Shown piece by piece: positions 37,301-45,622 of a stretch of DNA of 64,000 nucleotides. How positions within the stretch are numbered: position 1 is the first letter of the stretch; every line of letters begins with the position of its first letter. The notes beneath the pieces are model-generated. The model did not search any database. It was not told the origin of the DNA and saw nothing but the letters and a program-made list of their open reading frames with translations. The translations under genes and the position numbers were made by a program. The DNA comes from DASWZN01 sp963841635 (lineage in GTDB: Bacteria; Acidobacteriota; Terriglobia; Bryobacterales; Bryobacteraceae), in the NCBI GenBank assembly GCA_963841635.1, contig CAWJDO010000002.1, forward strand, positions 496,001 through 560,000. The letters run 5' to 3'.

Positions 37301-39013
37301 TCAGTAGCGCCAGCTCGTCAGGTCGGCTCCGGGCGGCGCGGTTTTCAGAATGCGGTCCAGGATCTGCGGCAGGTACATCTGATTGTAGTGCAGCCGCGAG
37401 TACCAGTTCGGTTTCGTCGGATCGCCATTCCAGCAGTGCTCCGCGCGCGGTCCGTAGCGCACCTCTCCCTGGTAGGCGACGCCGTGGCCGGCCCCGCCGG
37501 TCTGGTTCAGGAAATCTTCCATCAGGTAGACGGCGTCGTTGAGGAAGTAGGTGTCGTCCGAGCCGACATAGAGGTGGATCTTGCCCTGCAGCTTCGGCCC
37601 GAGCGTCAGCCAGTCGCGTTGCAGGATGGCGTTCAGGTCGTAGTGCTGGCGCCAGTATTCGGCCGTGCCGTGATCGATAGCGCCGGTCCGCTTGTCGAAA
37701 ATCGGCCGCGGGTAGCCGTCCTCCGCGGCCGGAGAATAGACCGCCTGCCAGATGTCGAACTGCTCGCCCGAGCGGCCGCGATCGCCCAGCGCGGCCTCAT
37801 AGGCGACGTTGTCGCGCATCGAGATCAGCGTGTGTCCCAGGTAGTCGCGCATGGCCGGCTGCTCGACTCTCTTGTTCGCGCCTTGAAGATAGAACGCATT
37901 GTCCTGGTCGTACAGGTTAACCGCCATGTAAGCGTGGAAGTCCACCGGGTCCGGGCAGGCGACGAATGCGCCGTTGTAGTGTTCGGGATAAAAGATCTGC
38001 ACCGCGAGGGACTCCCAGCCTCCGGTCGAGCCGCCGTAGGCGAACCGGGCCCAGCCCTGGCCAATCCCTCGAAACTGGCTCTCGATCGCCGGGATCAGCT
38101 CGGTCTCGATCGCGTCTCCGTAGGGCCCCAGGTTCGCCGAGTTCACCGCATAGGAGTCGTCGTAATAAGGATTCGCGTGCTGCAACTTTGCGATCAGGAT
38201 GCGCGGCGTGCCGGGCGCAATCCAGGCCTGGTAGTTCTTGTACGCCTCCTCCTGCTGGATGCGGTTGTAGCCCGCCAGGTGGAATCGGTCCGAGTAATCG
38301 GGCTTCAGGTTCGGGTCGGGCGGCGTCTCGCGGAAGTCGCTGAGGTCGCTCACGAAGTGATCGTGGGCGATGACCAGGGGGAAGTGCGCCTGGGGATGGG
38401 CGTCGTAGCCCTCCGGCACGAGTACAATCGCCGCCAGAAACATCGGCCGGCCCCAGAACTCGCTCAGCAGCTTCGACTGGATGCGGATGTGGCGAACGTA
38501 TTTCGTGTCGGGCTCGGGCGCGATGGGCGGGATCACGTCGTCGAGCGACACGGCGATCGGCGGCGCTCCCGGCCCGATGCGAACCAGCCTGGGCTTCGAC
38601 AGCGGGTTGCCGGGCGCGAGGTTCCAATGCTGGCCTTCGCCGCGGTCGGGCGCCAGCTTCACCGTCTTGCCGTCCGAGCGGTGGAACGTCTCGTACACGT
38701 TCAGCACGGCCTGCACCGTATACTCTCCCGCCGGCACGTCTTTCAGGCTCGCCCGCGGATAGCCCTGCGCGTCATCGCCGACCGTGACGGGCTGGCCTGG
38801 CTTCCATCCGTCCACCGTCACCCCGAAAATCATCTGCGACTTCATGGTGTCGTCGATCTGCATGCGCGGCTCGTCGCCCGGGTCGTTCGAAAGCAGGAGC
38901 AGCAGGCGGCCGTCAAGGGGTTGTTCGGAGCGGGACGCCGGAAATTGCACCGTGATGGTCTGAGCGGAGGCGCCGGCCGCCACCAGGGCAAGCAGGAGAA
39001 CAAGAGGTCGCAT
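37301..39013 (-). CDS. Exported alpha/beta-hydrolase-fold esterase
   Basis: A 570-residue protein with a signal peptide (MRPLVLLLALVAAGASAQ), an N-terminal beta-rich region (~30-190) and a hydrolase domain. The nucleophile elbow YGGSTGGWE puts Ser329 as catalytic, with a later GSDDTYFL for the Asp and HCW or HYNQ for the His. The type resembles putative esterases of the D-family (feruloyl or enterochelin-esterase-like). An upstream in-frame Met at 39064 is rejected because 39013 exposes the signal. It is divergent from the SDR gene by 44 bases, so a shared promoter region is likely. Confidence 0.75.
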   Translation of the reverse strand: MRPLVLLLALVAAGASAQTITVQFPASRSEQPLDGRLLLLLSNDPGDEPRMQIDDTMKSQMIFGVTVDGWKPGQPVTVGDDAQGYPRASLKDVPAGEYTVQAVLNVYETFHRSDGKTVKLAPDRGEGQHWNLAPGNPLSKPRLVRIGPGAPPIAVSLDDVIPPIAPEPDTKYVRHIRIQSKLLSEFWGRPMFLAAIVLVPEGYDAHPQAHFPLVIAHDHFVSDLSDFRETPPDPNLKPDYSDRFHLAGYNRIQQEEAYKNYQAWIAPGTPRILIAKLQHANPYYDDSYAVNSANLGPYGDAIETELIPAIESQFRGIGQGWARFAYGGSTGGWESLAVQIFYPEHYNGAFVACPDPVDFHAYMAVNLYDQDNAFYLQGANKRVEQPAMRDYLGHTLISMRDNVAYEAALGDRGRSGEQFDIWQAVYSPAAEDGYPRPIFDKRTGAIDHGTAEYWRQHYDLNAILQRDWLTLGPKLQGKIHLYVGSDDTYFLNDAVYLMEDFLNQTGGAGHGVAYQGEVRYGPRAEHCWNGDPTKPNWYSRLHYNQMYLPQILDRILKTAPPGADLTSWRY

Positions 39014-39057
39014 ATCCGGGAGTATAGCTGTTACGATGGTCCAAGAGAGGGGAAGGG

Positions 39058-39942
39058 ATGGCAACAGTACTCATCACTGGGACCAGCTCCGGCATCGGGC
39101 TGGCAACCGCACTGGAACTGGGCAAGGCAGGCCACAAGGTCTACGCAACGATGCGGAATCCCGCGCGCGCTCCGGAACTAGGCCGGCGAGCGTCCGAGGA
39201 GGGATTGCCCATTTCCATTCTTACAATGGACGTCGATTCCGACCAGTCCGTCGCGGACTGCTTCGCATCGGTCTACCGGCAGGAGCGGCACATTGACGCT
39301 CTGGTCAACAATGCCGGGGTGGAGCGGCACGGTGCGATCGAGGAACTTCCCATGGAGGCCTTCCGGGCCACCATGGAGACCAACTACTTCGGAACGCTGC
39401 GCGCGATTCGCCAGGTTCTGCCGCGCATGCGCGAGCGCGGGAGCGGCTGCATCGTCAATGTGACTTCCGTGGCGGGCAAGATCTCGTCCACGCCGCTGGG
39501 CGCCTATGCGGCGTCGAAGTTCGCCCTGGAGGCCCTGAGCGAAGCGCTGGCGCAGGAGATGAAGCCGTTTGGCGTGCGGGTTGCCATCGTCGAGCCCGGA
39601 ATCATCGACACGCCCATGGCGCGCGCACTCGACGACCCGCATCCGTCGCCCTACCATCAGGGGCGCCTCATGTCCGCTTTGTTCCAGGCGTCGCTCGAGC
39701 ATGGGACGCCGCCGTCCGTCGTCGCCACGGTCGTCAGAGACGTCATCGAAACCGGCACCTGGAAACTGCGTCATCCCGCCGGCCCTGATGCCGCGCCGTT
39801 TCTCGCCTGGCGAGCCGCGATGACGGATGAAGACTGGATCGAGTTCAACACGCTCGATGCCGAAGCTTATCGGGCGCGCGTGAAGAAGGACTTCGGCCTC
39901 GAACTCAAGATCTCCAGCCAGGCCACCCGCGCAGCCGGGTAA
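39058..39942 (+). CDS. Short-chain dehydrogenase/reductase
   Basis: A 294-residue classical SDR. NAD(P)-binding TGTSSGIG is at residues 7-14, NNAG at 84-87, catalytic Ser137 in NVTSVAG, Tyr150 and Lys154 in YAASK. The MRNP at 32-35 suggests NADP preference, as Arg follows the second strand. The product PGIIDTPMA motif is also in place. Substrate unknown; retinol or 17-beta-hydroxysteroid-like SDRs are the nearest I can name. Confidence 0.88.
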   Translation: MATVLITGTSSGIGLATALELGKAGHKVYATMRNPARAPELGRRASEEGLPISILTMDVDSDQSVADCFASVYRQERHIDALVNNAGVERHGAIEELPMEAFRATMETNYFGTLRAIRQVLPRMRERGSGCIVNVTSVAGKISSTPLGAYAASKFALEALSEALAQEMKPFGVRVAIVEPGIIDTPMARALDDPHPSPYHQGRLMSALFQASLEHGTPPSVVATVVRDVIETGTWKLRHPAGPDAAPFLAWRAAMTDEDWIEFNTLDAEAYRARVKKDFGLELKISSQATRAAG

Positions 39943-39958
39943 ATTGCGGCCCCGAGAA

Positions 39959-39986
39959 CACCGAACCGCGAACGTCAGTGAGCGGT
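39959..39986. repeat. Degenerate copy of the CGCGACCG repeat
   Basis: ACCGAACCGCGAACGTCAGT followed by GAGCGGTC differs at a few positions from the copies at 655-680 and 25385-25560. Confidence 0.6.
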
Positions 39987-40041
39987 CATCCCCGTCCGGA
40001 GATGTCCTCTTCCTAGTCCGTTCCGTGCTTTTAAGGACCTG

Positions 40042-40068
40042 TTTACCCGCGCCAAGCCGGTGTATACT
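40042..40068 (+). promoter_or_regulatory. Possible promoter of the PA14 gene
   Basis: TATACT (40063-40068) is a good -10; TTTACC (40042-40047) is a poor -35 at 15-base spacing. The predicted transcript would start only a few bases before ATG 40081. Confidence 0.35.
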
Positions 40069-40080
40069 TGGCGGGACGAA

Positions 40081-41541
40081 ATGCTCCGCGCCGAGCGATT
40101 TGCCCTCTGTCTTGCCGCGTTCTGTCTCCTGGCGATCAGCGCACGGGGCCAGGAAGAGAAGCTCAGCCAGGCGGGGGAGCCGGCTACAACCTTCGGAACC
40201 ACGGTGGTCAATCCGTCAGGTCTGCGTGGCGAAATCTACTACATCCGCCAGGGCAGCTGGCAGCTGCCGGACTTCGAGAAACTCAAGCCCGTCGGCACCA
40301 TCTACACCTCGTCTCTGAACGTCCTGCCCCAGAGCTTCACCAAAGGCTTTCCAGGCGTTACCAACCGCTTTGAGTGGTTCGCGATCGACTACAAAGGCAA
40401 GTTCTGGATCGAGGACCCCGGCAGGTACGATTTCGCGCTGCGCTCCGACGACGGATCCCGGCTGTACATAGACGACAAGCTGCTGATCGGCAACGACGGC
40501 GTCCACATGCCTGTGACCGAGATCGGAAAAATCGACCTGGCGGGCGGCATCCATTCAATTCGCGTCTCCTACTTCCAGGGGCCTCGTGAGATGGTCGCGC
40601 TCGTTCTTGCCGTCGCTCGCGGCAAAGAGCAGTGGAAGGTTTTCGACACAAACCACTTCAAGCCGCCCGCAAATCCCCGCGACTCGAAGTTCGGGCGTGA
40701 CATTGACGCCGGCCTTCACAACGACGACGCGCGGCCGGACGCGGTGGCCCTGGCGATCCTGGGCACTACGCCGCTGCCCCACGATTTCGACTTCCGCCTC
40801 GCGGCCCCGCGGTTTCGACAACAAGCCGCCGCCAGCGAGGGCGTCCTGGTGATCGAGGTGCCGGCAAAGGCGCTCGCGGCTACCGCCGACCCGCAGCGCC
40901 AGACCAGCCGCATCCACGTTTCCCTCCTCGCCCTGATCAGGGACGAGCGCGGCAATGTGTCCGACCGCTTCAGCCTGGACGCCCCCTATGACATCCCGAA
41001 CGCGAAACTGCAGGAGGTCCAGGCCAGCCTGATCACTTACACGCACCCGGTGCGCCTTCCCGCGGGCCGCTACACGGTCGAAACCGCCATGATCGACCAC
41101 GAGGGCCGCCAGTCGAGCGCGCGGGTGGCGGAGTTCCTCAGTCCGGAGCCGCGCACCGGAATCGCGTTGAGCAGTGCGATCCTGGTTCAGCGGGTGGATC
41201 CGGCCGGCTCGCCCCAAGACGCGGCCGACCCGCTGGTCTTTCAAGGGAACCGGGTCGTGCCGCTGCTGGCCGGGCGGCTCGCGCCAGGCATGAAGCCCGC
41301 CGTCTACTTCGTGGTGTATCCGGACCAGACCAGCGCGGAGAAGCCACAGCTCGAAGTGGAATTCTTGTCGAACGGCCATACGATCGCCAGCCAGAAGGCG
41401 GAGCTTCCGTCGCCCGATGCCTCGGGCGCCATCCCGATGATGGTGGGGGCGGCGGTGCTTCCGGGCGATTGCGAGCTACGGCTGACGGTGAAGCAGGGCG
41501 CCGACAGCGCAACGGAGAGCGTCCACTACTCCCCGGAGTAA
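40081..41541 (+). CDS. Exported PA14-domain protein
   Basis: A 486-residue protein with a Sec signal (MLRAERFALCLAAFCLLAISARG). A PA14 beta-barrel covers about residues 45-190 (GEIYYIRQGSWQLP...FEWFAIDYKGKFWIEDPGRYDFALRSDDGSRLYIDDKLL), a carbohydrate-binding fold. The remaining ~290 residues are beta-rich and unfamiliar. It may bind glycans at the cell surface or in the periplasm. The TonB receptor gene follows at 209 bases in the same direction. Confidence 0.7.
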   Translation: MLRAERFALCLAAFCLLAISARGQEEKLSQAGEPATTFGTTVVNPSGLRGEIYYIRQGSWQLPDFEKLKPVGTIYTSSLNVLPQSFTKGFPGVTNRFEWFAIDYKGKFWIEDPGRYDFALRSDDGSRLYIDDKLLIGNDGVHMPVTEIGKIDLAGGIHSIRVSYFQGPREMVALVLAVARGKEQWKVFDTNHFKPPANPRDSKFGRDIDAGLHNDDARPDAVALAILGTTPLPHDFDFRLAAPRFRQQAAASEGVLVIEVPAKALAATADPQRQTSRIHVSLLALIRDERGNVSDRFSLDAPYDIPNAKLQEVQASLITYTHPVRLPAGRYTVETAMIDHEGRQSSARVAEFLSPEPRTGIALSSAILVQRVDPAGSPQDAADPLVFQGNRVVPLLAGRLAPGMKPAVYFVVYPDQTSAEKPQLEVEFLSNGHTIASQKAELPSPDASGAIPMMVGAAVLPGDCELRLTVKQGADSATESVHYSPE

Positions 41542-41655
41542 TGCGGTCCCGGATCCGCGGATGGTCCAGGGAGGTTAGCCCCGCCTGCTCTGCGCGAAAT
41601 CCTCAATGATTTCTTCGTGCTGTGACCCCTCCACCGCGAGTAGTGAAAACTTAAC

Positions 41656-41683
41656 TTGCGCGTAACGCCACACGGGTTATCAT
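41656..41683 (+). promoter_or_regulatory. Possible sigma70-type promoter of the TonB receptor gene
   Basis: TTGCGC (41656-41661) and TATCAT (41678-41683) are spaced by 16 bases, 67 bases before the start codon. Confidence 0.4.
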
Positions 41684-41750
41684 GGTTGGTTCCGGGGAGC
41701 TGGACGCCGCCAGGTCTGCGGCCAAAATCAACCAATGGAGGCTAGCGAAG

Positions 41751-44700
41751 ATGCGGAGAAGCGTGGTGTGTGAGGTGTGGAAACTCGTAGCGGCAGGCGC
41801 TCTGGCCCTGCTGATTGGTTCCGGAAGCGCAGCACTTGCGCAGAACGCCGGAGCGGGCACAATTACCGGTACTCTGACCGACGTCACGGGCGCGGTCATA
41901 CCGGAGGCGAGCGTAGTGATACTGAACGTGGACACCGGCACCGACCGAACCACGGCGACCAACAGCGCGGGCATCTACATTGCCGCCTTCCTGCAACCTG
42001 GCAACTACCAGATCACCGCGAGCAAGCAAGGCTTTGCCAGCGTGGTGCGCAAGAACCTTCCCTTGCAGGTTGGCCAGACCATGAGGGTGGACCTGAGCAT
42101 GCCGCTCCAGTCCGTCGAGCAGGCCGTGACCATCACCAGCGAAGCGCCGCTTCTCGATCTGGAGAAGACCGAATCCTCGCAGGTAGTCAGCAGCAACATG
42201 GTTGACAGCCTGCCGATCATCGGGCGCCGCTGGGACAATTTCGTTCTGCTGACGCCGGGCGTCACTACGGACGGCGGTCTGGTCTCCTACCGGGGCATTT
42301 CGGGCTTGTATAACAACAACTCGGTGGATGGCGCCAACAACAACCAGGCGTTCTTCTCCGAGGCCCGCGGCCGCTCTACCGTGCCTTACACCTATAGCAT
42401 CGATTCCATCGGCGAGTTCCAGGTGAGCGCCAGCAATTACAGCGCGGAGTTCGGCCAGTCCGCCGGCGGCGTCGTGAACGCGGTGACCAAGTCGGGCACC
42501 AACGACTACCACGGCGATCTGTTCTACTTCCTGCGCTATCCCTCGCTGAACGCCCTCGACTCATACCAGAAATCGAAGGGCGTCTACACCCAGGCCATCC
42601 ACCAGCAGCAGCAGTTCGGCGGCAGCAGCGGCGGCCCCATCATCAAGAACAAACTCTTCTACTTCGTGACCTACGACGGGTCGCGCAAAGTCTACCCCAT
42701 CAGCTACACCAGCAGCTCGGTGTTCCCCCTGGCCTGCCCCGCGCAGGTGAGCGCCTCGCAATGCGCCGGGGCCAACAGCTGGCTGAAGTCCCTGGTCGGC
42801 TCCTATCCCCGTACCGGCGTGCAGGATCTGGCCTTCGGCAAACTCGATTACCAGGTGAACCAATCCAACCGCCTCAGCGCGAACTTCAATTGGGACAATT
42901 TCCACGCGCCCAACGCGTACACCTCCGGCTCCACCGCCAACAACAACTCGATCACGGCCAACGGCCCGGCGGTGACGCACACCCGGTTCTTCGTCGCCGA
43001 CTGGAACAAGATCATCAGCACCAGCATGGTCAACGATTTGAAGTTCCAGTGGGGACTCGACCGCGAGATCATCGGCGCCAACGCTGGCGGCCCCAGCGTG
43101 TCCATCAGCAACGTGATGGGCTATGGCATGCCGAACGCTCTGCCGCGGCCCGCTTTCCCGGATGAGCACCGCCTCCAGTTCGCCGACACCTTGGCGATAT
43201 CCAGGGGCACCCATCAGATCAAAGTGGGAGTCGACATCAACGTCATCCACGATCTGCTGGTCAACATGTATCAGGGCGGCGGCCTGTACAGCTACACCTC
43301 GTTTAGCAACTGGGTGGCCGACGTTTACGGCGTGAGCCTCGGCGACGGCAAGACCGGCAAACACTACTCCAACTTCGCCCAGGTGACCGACCCCATCACC
43401 GGCGTTGGCAGGGACGATTTCTACAACAACGACTACGCCTGGTTCGTCGAGGACAGCTGGAAGGTGCGCTCCAACCTGACGGTGAACCTGGGCGTCCGCT
43501 ACGAGGTCCAGACGGTCCCGCAGCCGCCTAAGCCGAACACGCTGACGCCGTTGCTGACCCAGTACACCTCCAAGATCAACACCGATTCGAACAACTTCGC
43601 GCCCCGGTTGGGAATCGCCTGGCAGCCGTTCAAGGGCACGGTGGTACGCGGCGGCTACGGTATGTTCTACGCCAAGACGTCGAACAGCACCTTCTACGCG
43701 ATTCGCGTCGAGAACGGGGTCTACCAGCAGACTTACAACTGCGGCCCCACGGCTTCCTGCGCGCCGCTCTTTCCGAACCTGATCTTCACGCCGCCTGGCC
43801 CGGCGCCCGCGGCGCCCTTCGCCGGAGCGCTGGCGCCCCAGGTGATCAACACCAATCCGACGCTCGGAGCTCTGGCGACCCACGGGCTGACGCAGGACTT
43901 CGTGAATCCTCTGGTTCACGAGGCCGAGCTGACCATCGAACAGCAACTCCCCGGCAACCTCAGCGTTTCGGCGGGTTACCTGTTCAGCCACGCGCTGCAC
44001 CTGCCGGTATTCGTCGATGCGAACGTCTTTCCGATAGCCTCCACCAAGAGCTACGCGGTCATGGCGGACACCGCCGGGACGGTGGCGCAGACCGTGACGG
44101 TGCCCTGGTACCCCGGCGGCTCGAACGGTGCCGGACGCGTCAATCCCCAGACCGGCGTCATCCTGAACGGGGCCAGCGTGGTGAATTCGTCCTATAACGC
44201 GCTGGTGTTGACGTTCCGCAAGCCCATGACCCACGACGTCGAGCTGCTCTTCAACTACACCTTCTCGAAGAGCATCGACGATGGCGCCGTCCCTGGCGCT
44301 TATGGGACCTTCTACGGAACCGACGTAACTTTCGATCCCTACAACCAGCGTGGCGAGCGCTCGCTGTCCGATCTGGATCAGCGCCAGCGCTTCGTCGGAA
44401 GCGTGGTCTGGTCTCCCAGCTATTTCCAGAAGCTCGGGAGCAAGCCCTTGCGGCTGCTGCTGAACGGCTGGGCGTATTCGGCCATCACGACGCACTCCAC
44501 CGGCCAGCCGATTACCGGCATGATCAACGGCTATCCCAGCGGCGGAGTGGACGGCGGCCTGACCGGCGGCGAGGTGAGCAACGCGGCCAGCCCCTCCGGT
44601 GGCCGTATTCCCCAGGTTGGGCGTAACACATTCACCGGCCCGAGCCTGCACAACTGGGATCTGCGCGTCTCGCGCGAGTTCGCTTTCAAGGAACGGCTCC

Positions 44701-44936
44701 GGCTGCAGTTCCGCGGAGAGGCGTTCAACCTGTTCAACCAGACCAACATTGCTTCCTTGAACACCACCGCCTACAACTACGTCGCGGTCGGCAAGGCCGG
44801 CTGCCCGTCCTCGCTGAGCTCCACCAACGGCTGCCTGACGCCGAGCGCGACCTTCCTGACGCCGACCTCATCGACGTCGAGCAACGGCCTCTACGGCTCG
44901 CGCCAATTGCAGATCTCGGCGAAGTTCGTGTTCTAG
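41751..44936 (+). CDS. TonB-dependent receptor, Oar-like with carboxypeptidase-regulatory-like domain
   Basis: A 1061-residue outer-membrane protein. A Sec signal (about residues 1-31), then a CarboxypepD_reg-like beta-sandwich (about 37-118: GTITGTLTDVTGAVIPEASVVIL), then the plug domain (about 130-245: SQVVSSNMVDSLPIIGRRWDNFVLLTPGV), then a long beta-barrel ending in the aromatic residue of ISAKFVF, as expected of outer-membrane barrels. These are numerous in acidobacteria and are thought to take up glycans or other large substrates. The start at 41751 has a TGGAGG-type Shine-Dalgarno upstream; an in-frame Met at 41682 would place charged residues before the signal. Confidence 0.9.
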   Translation: MRRSVVCEVWKLVAAGALALLIGSGSAALAQNAGAGTITGTLTDVTGAVIPEASVVILNVDTGTDRTTATNSAGIYIAAFLQPGNYQITASKQGFASVVRKNLPLQVGQTMRVDLSMPLQSVEQAVTITSEAPLLDLEKTESSQVVSSNMVDSLPIIGRRWDNFVLLTPGVTTDGGLVSYRGISGLYNNNSVDGANNNQAFFSEARGRSTVPYTYSIDSIGEFQVSASNYSAEFGQSAGGVVNAVTKSGTNDYHGDLFYFLRYPSLNALDSYQKSKGVYTQAIHQQQQFGGSSGGPIIKNKLFYFVTYDGSRKVYPISYTSSSVFPLACPAQVSASQCAGANSWLKSLVGSYPRTGVQDLAFGKLDYQVNQSNRLSANFNWDNFHAPNAYTSGSTANNNSITANGPAVTHTRFFVADWNKIISTSMVNDLKFQWGLDREIIGANAGGPSVSISNVMGYGMPNALPRPAFPDEHRLQFADTLAISRGTHQIKVGVDINVIHDLLVNMYQGGGLYSYTSFSNWVADVYGVSLGDGKTGKHYSNFAQVTDPITGVGRDDFYNNDYAWFVEDSWKVRSNLTVNLGVRYEVQTVPQPPKPNTLTPLLTQYTSKINTDSNNFAPRLGIAWQPFKGTVVRGGYGMFYAKTSNSTFYAIRVENGVYQQTYNCGPTASCAPLFPNLIFTPPGPAPAAPFAGALAPQVINTNPTLGALATHGLTQDFVNPLVHEAELTIEQQLPGNLSVSAGYLFSHALHLPVFVDANVFPIASTKSYAVMADTAGTVAQTVTVPWYPGGSNGAGRVNPQTGVILNGASVVNSSYNALVLTFRKPMTHDVELLFNYTFSKSIDDGAVPGAYGTFYGTDVTFDPYNQRGERSLSDLDQRQRFVGSVVWSPSYFQKLGSKPLRLLLNGWAYSAITTHSTGQPITGMINGYPSGGVDGGLTGGEVSNAASPSGGRIPQVGRNTFTGPSLHNWDLRVSREFAFKERLRLQFRGEAFNLFNQTNIASLNTTAYNYVAVGKAGCPSSLSSTNGCLTPSATFLTPTSSTSSNGLYGSRQLQISAKFVF

Positions 44937-44967
44937 GGCCGCCCAGGCGGCCCGCCCGTCGCTCGTT

Positions 44968-45000
44968 GCTCGTCGCCCGTCGATAAGACGGGCGGCGAGC
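44968..45000 (+). terminator. Hairpin downstream of the TonB receptor gene
   Basis: Arms 44968-44981 and 44987-45000 pair over 14 bp with one mismatch across a 5-base loop, 31 bases after the stop. No T-run, so Rho-independent termination is uncertain. Confidence 0.5.
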
Positions 45001-45554
45001 CTAAGCGCGGCGTATCATGGCCCATCGTAGTCAGTGATTTAGGTCCTGAAGCACCGATCCCCACAACCTGGCCGACAATGCGCCCCGCCGCCCAGGCCCG
45101 CTCCTGACGCGAAACATGGGCTCACCGGAGGGATACGTCTGTTGGGCCAGTTGGGCCATCGATTATGTCACATCCGGAGAATTGAACGCGTTCGAATGGC
45201 GGCGGGAAGTCCGGCTGCCGCAGCCGGGCTGACGCCGGATAGCGGGGCGTCAGATCCTTGTGTTCGCAGCCAGCGCGACGGCGATGGGCATTATCGAGAG
45301 GCCACTTCTCAGCGTCGGGCGTGAGACGGCCAAGTGGCCCGCGATGGACACTCGCATGAATCATTACCTTACACAAGAGAAAAAACTGAACCCCTTACCC
45401 ACAGGATGCCCGAAACTGGCATAGACCAAGACTGGGCGGTGGCACGGAGTGACGAGAGCAAACTCGATCCTGCTATCCTAATGAACTTCGGGTGCGACCG
45501 GAACCGTTACGCTGTACAATGTTGCCATGAACAATATGTGTCGAAAATGTTTTG

Positions 45555-45583
45555 GCCCCCTGGCTCTTCTCCCCCGTGGGGCC
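45555..45583 (+). promoter_or_regulatory. Hairpin in the leader of the methylase gene
   Basis: GGCCCC and GGGGCC at the ends of this span pair over six bases, about 40 bases before the methylase start and inside a small Cys-containing frame. An attenuator role is a guess. Confidence 0.3.
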
Positions 45584-45594
45584 TGAGACTAGCC
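45583..45594. repeat. Left copy of a 12-bp direct repeat flanking the methylase-HNH module
   Basis: CTGAGACTAGCC; an identical copy lies at 48922-48933, 3.3 kb away, just past the HNH gene. Confidence 0.6.
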
Positions 45595-45622
45595 TCTGTG
45601 ACGGGCGGGAAGAACCAACAGG

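Larger units (their letters stand above)
44937..45622. other. Non-coding boundary of the accessory patch
   Basis: No gene supported. It holds a GC-rich hairpin (44968-45000), a short heptamer run, then DNA that turns less GC-rich from about 45330, a 19-codon Cys-containing mini-frame (45527-45586) and the left 12-bp direct repeat. Confidence 0.6.

Noticed and set aside
41682..41750. Earlier start for the TonB receptor
   Set aside because: It would put 23 residues with charges before the signal peptide and overlaps the likely promoter.
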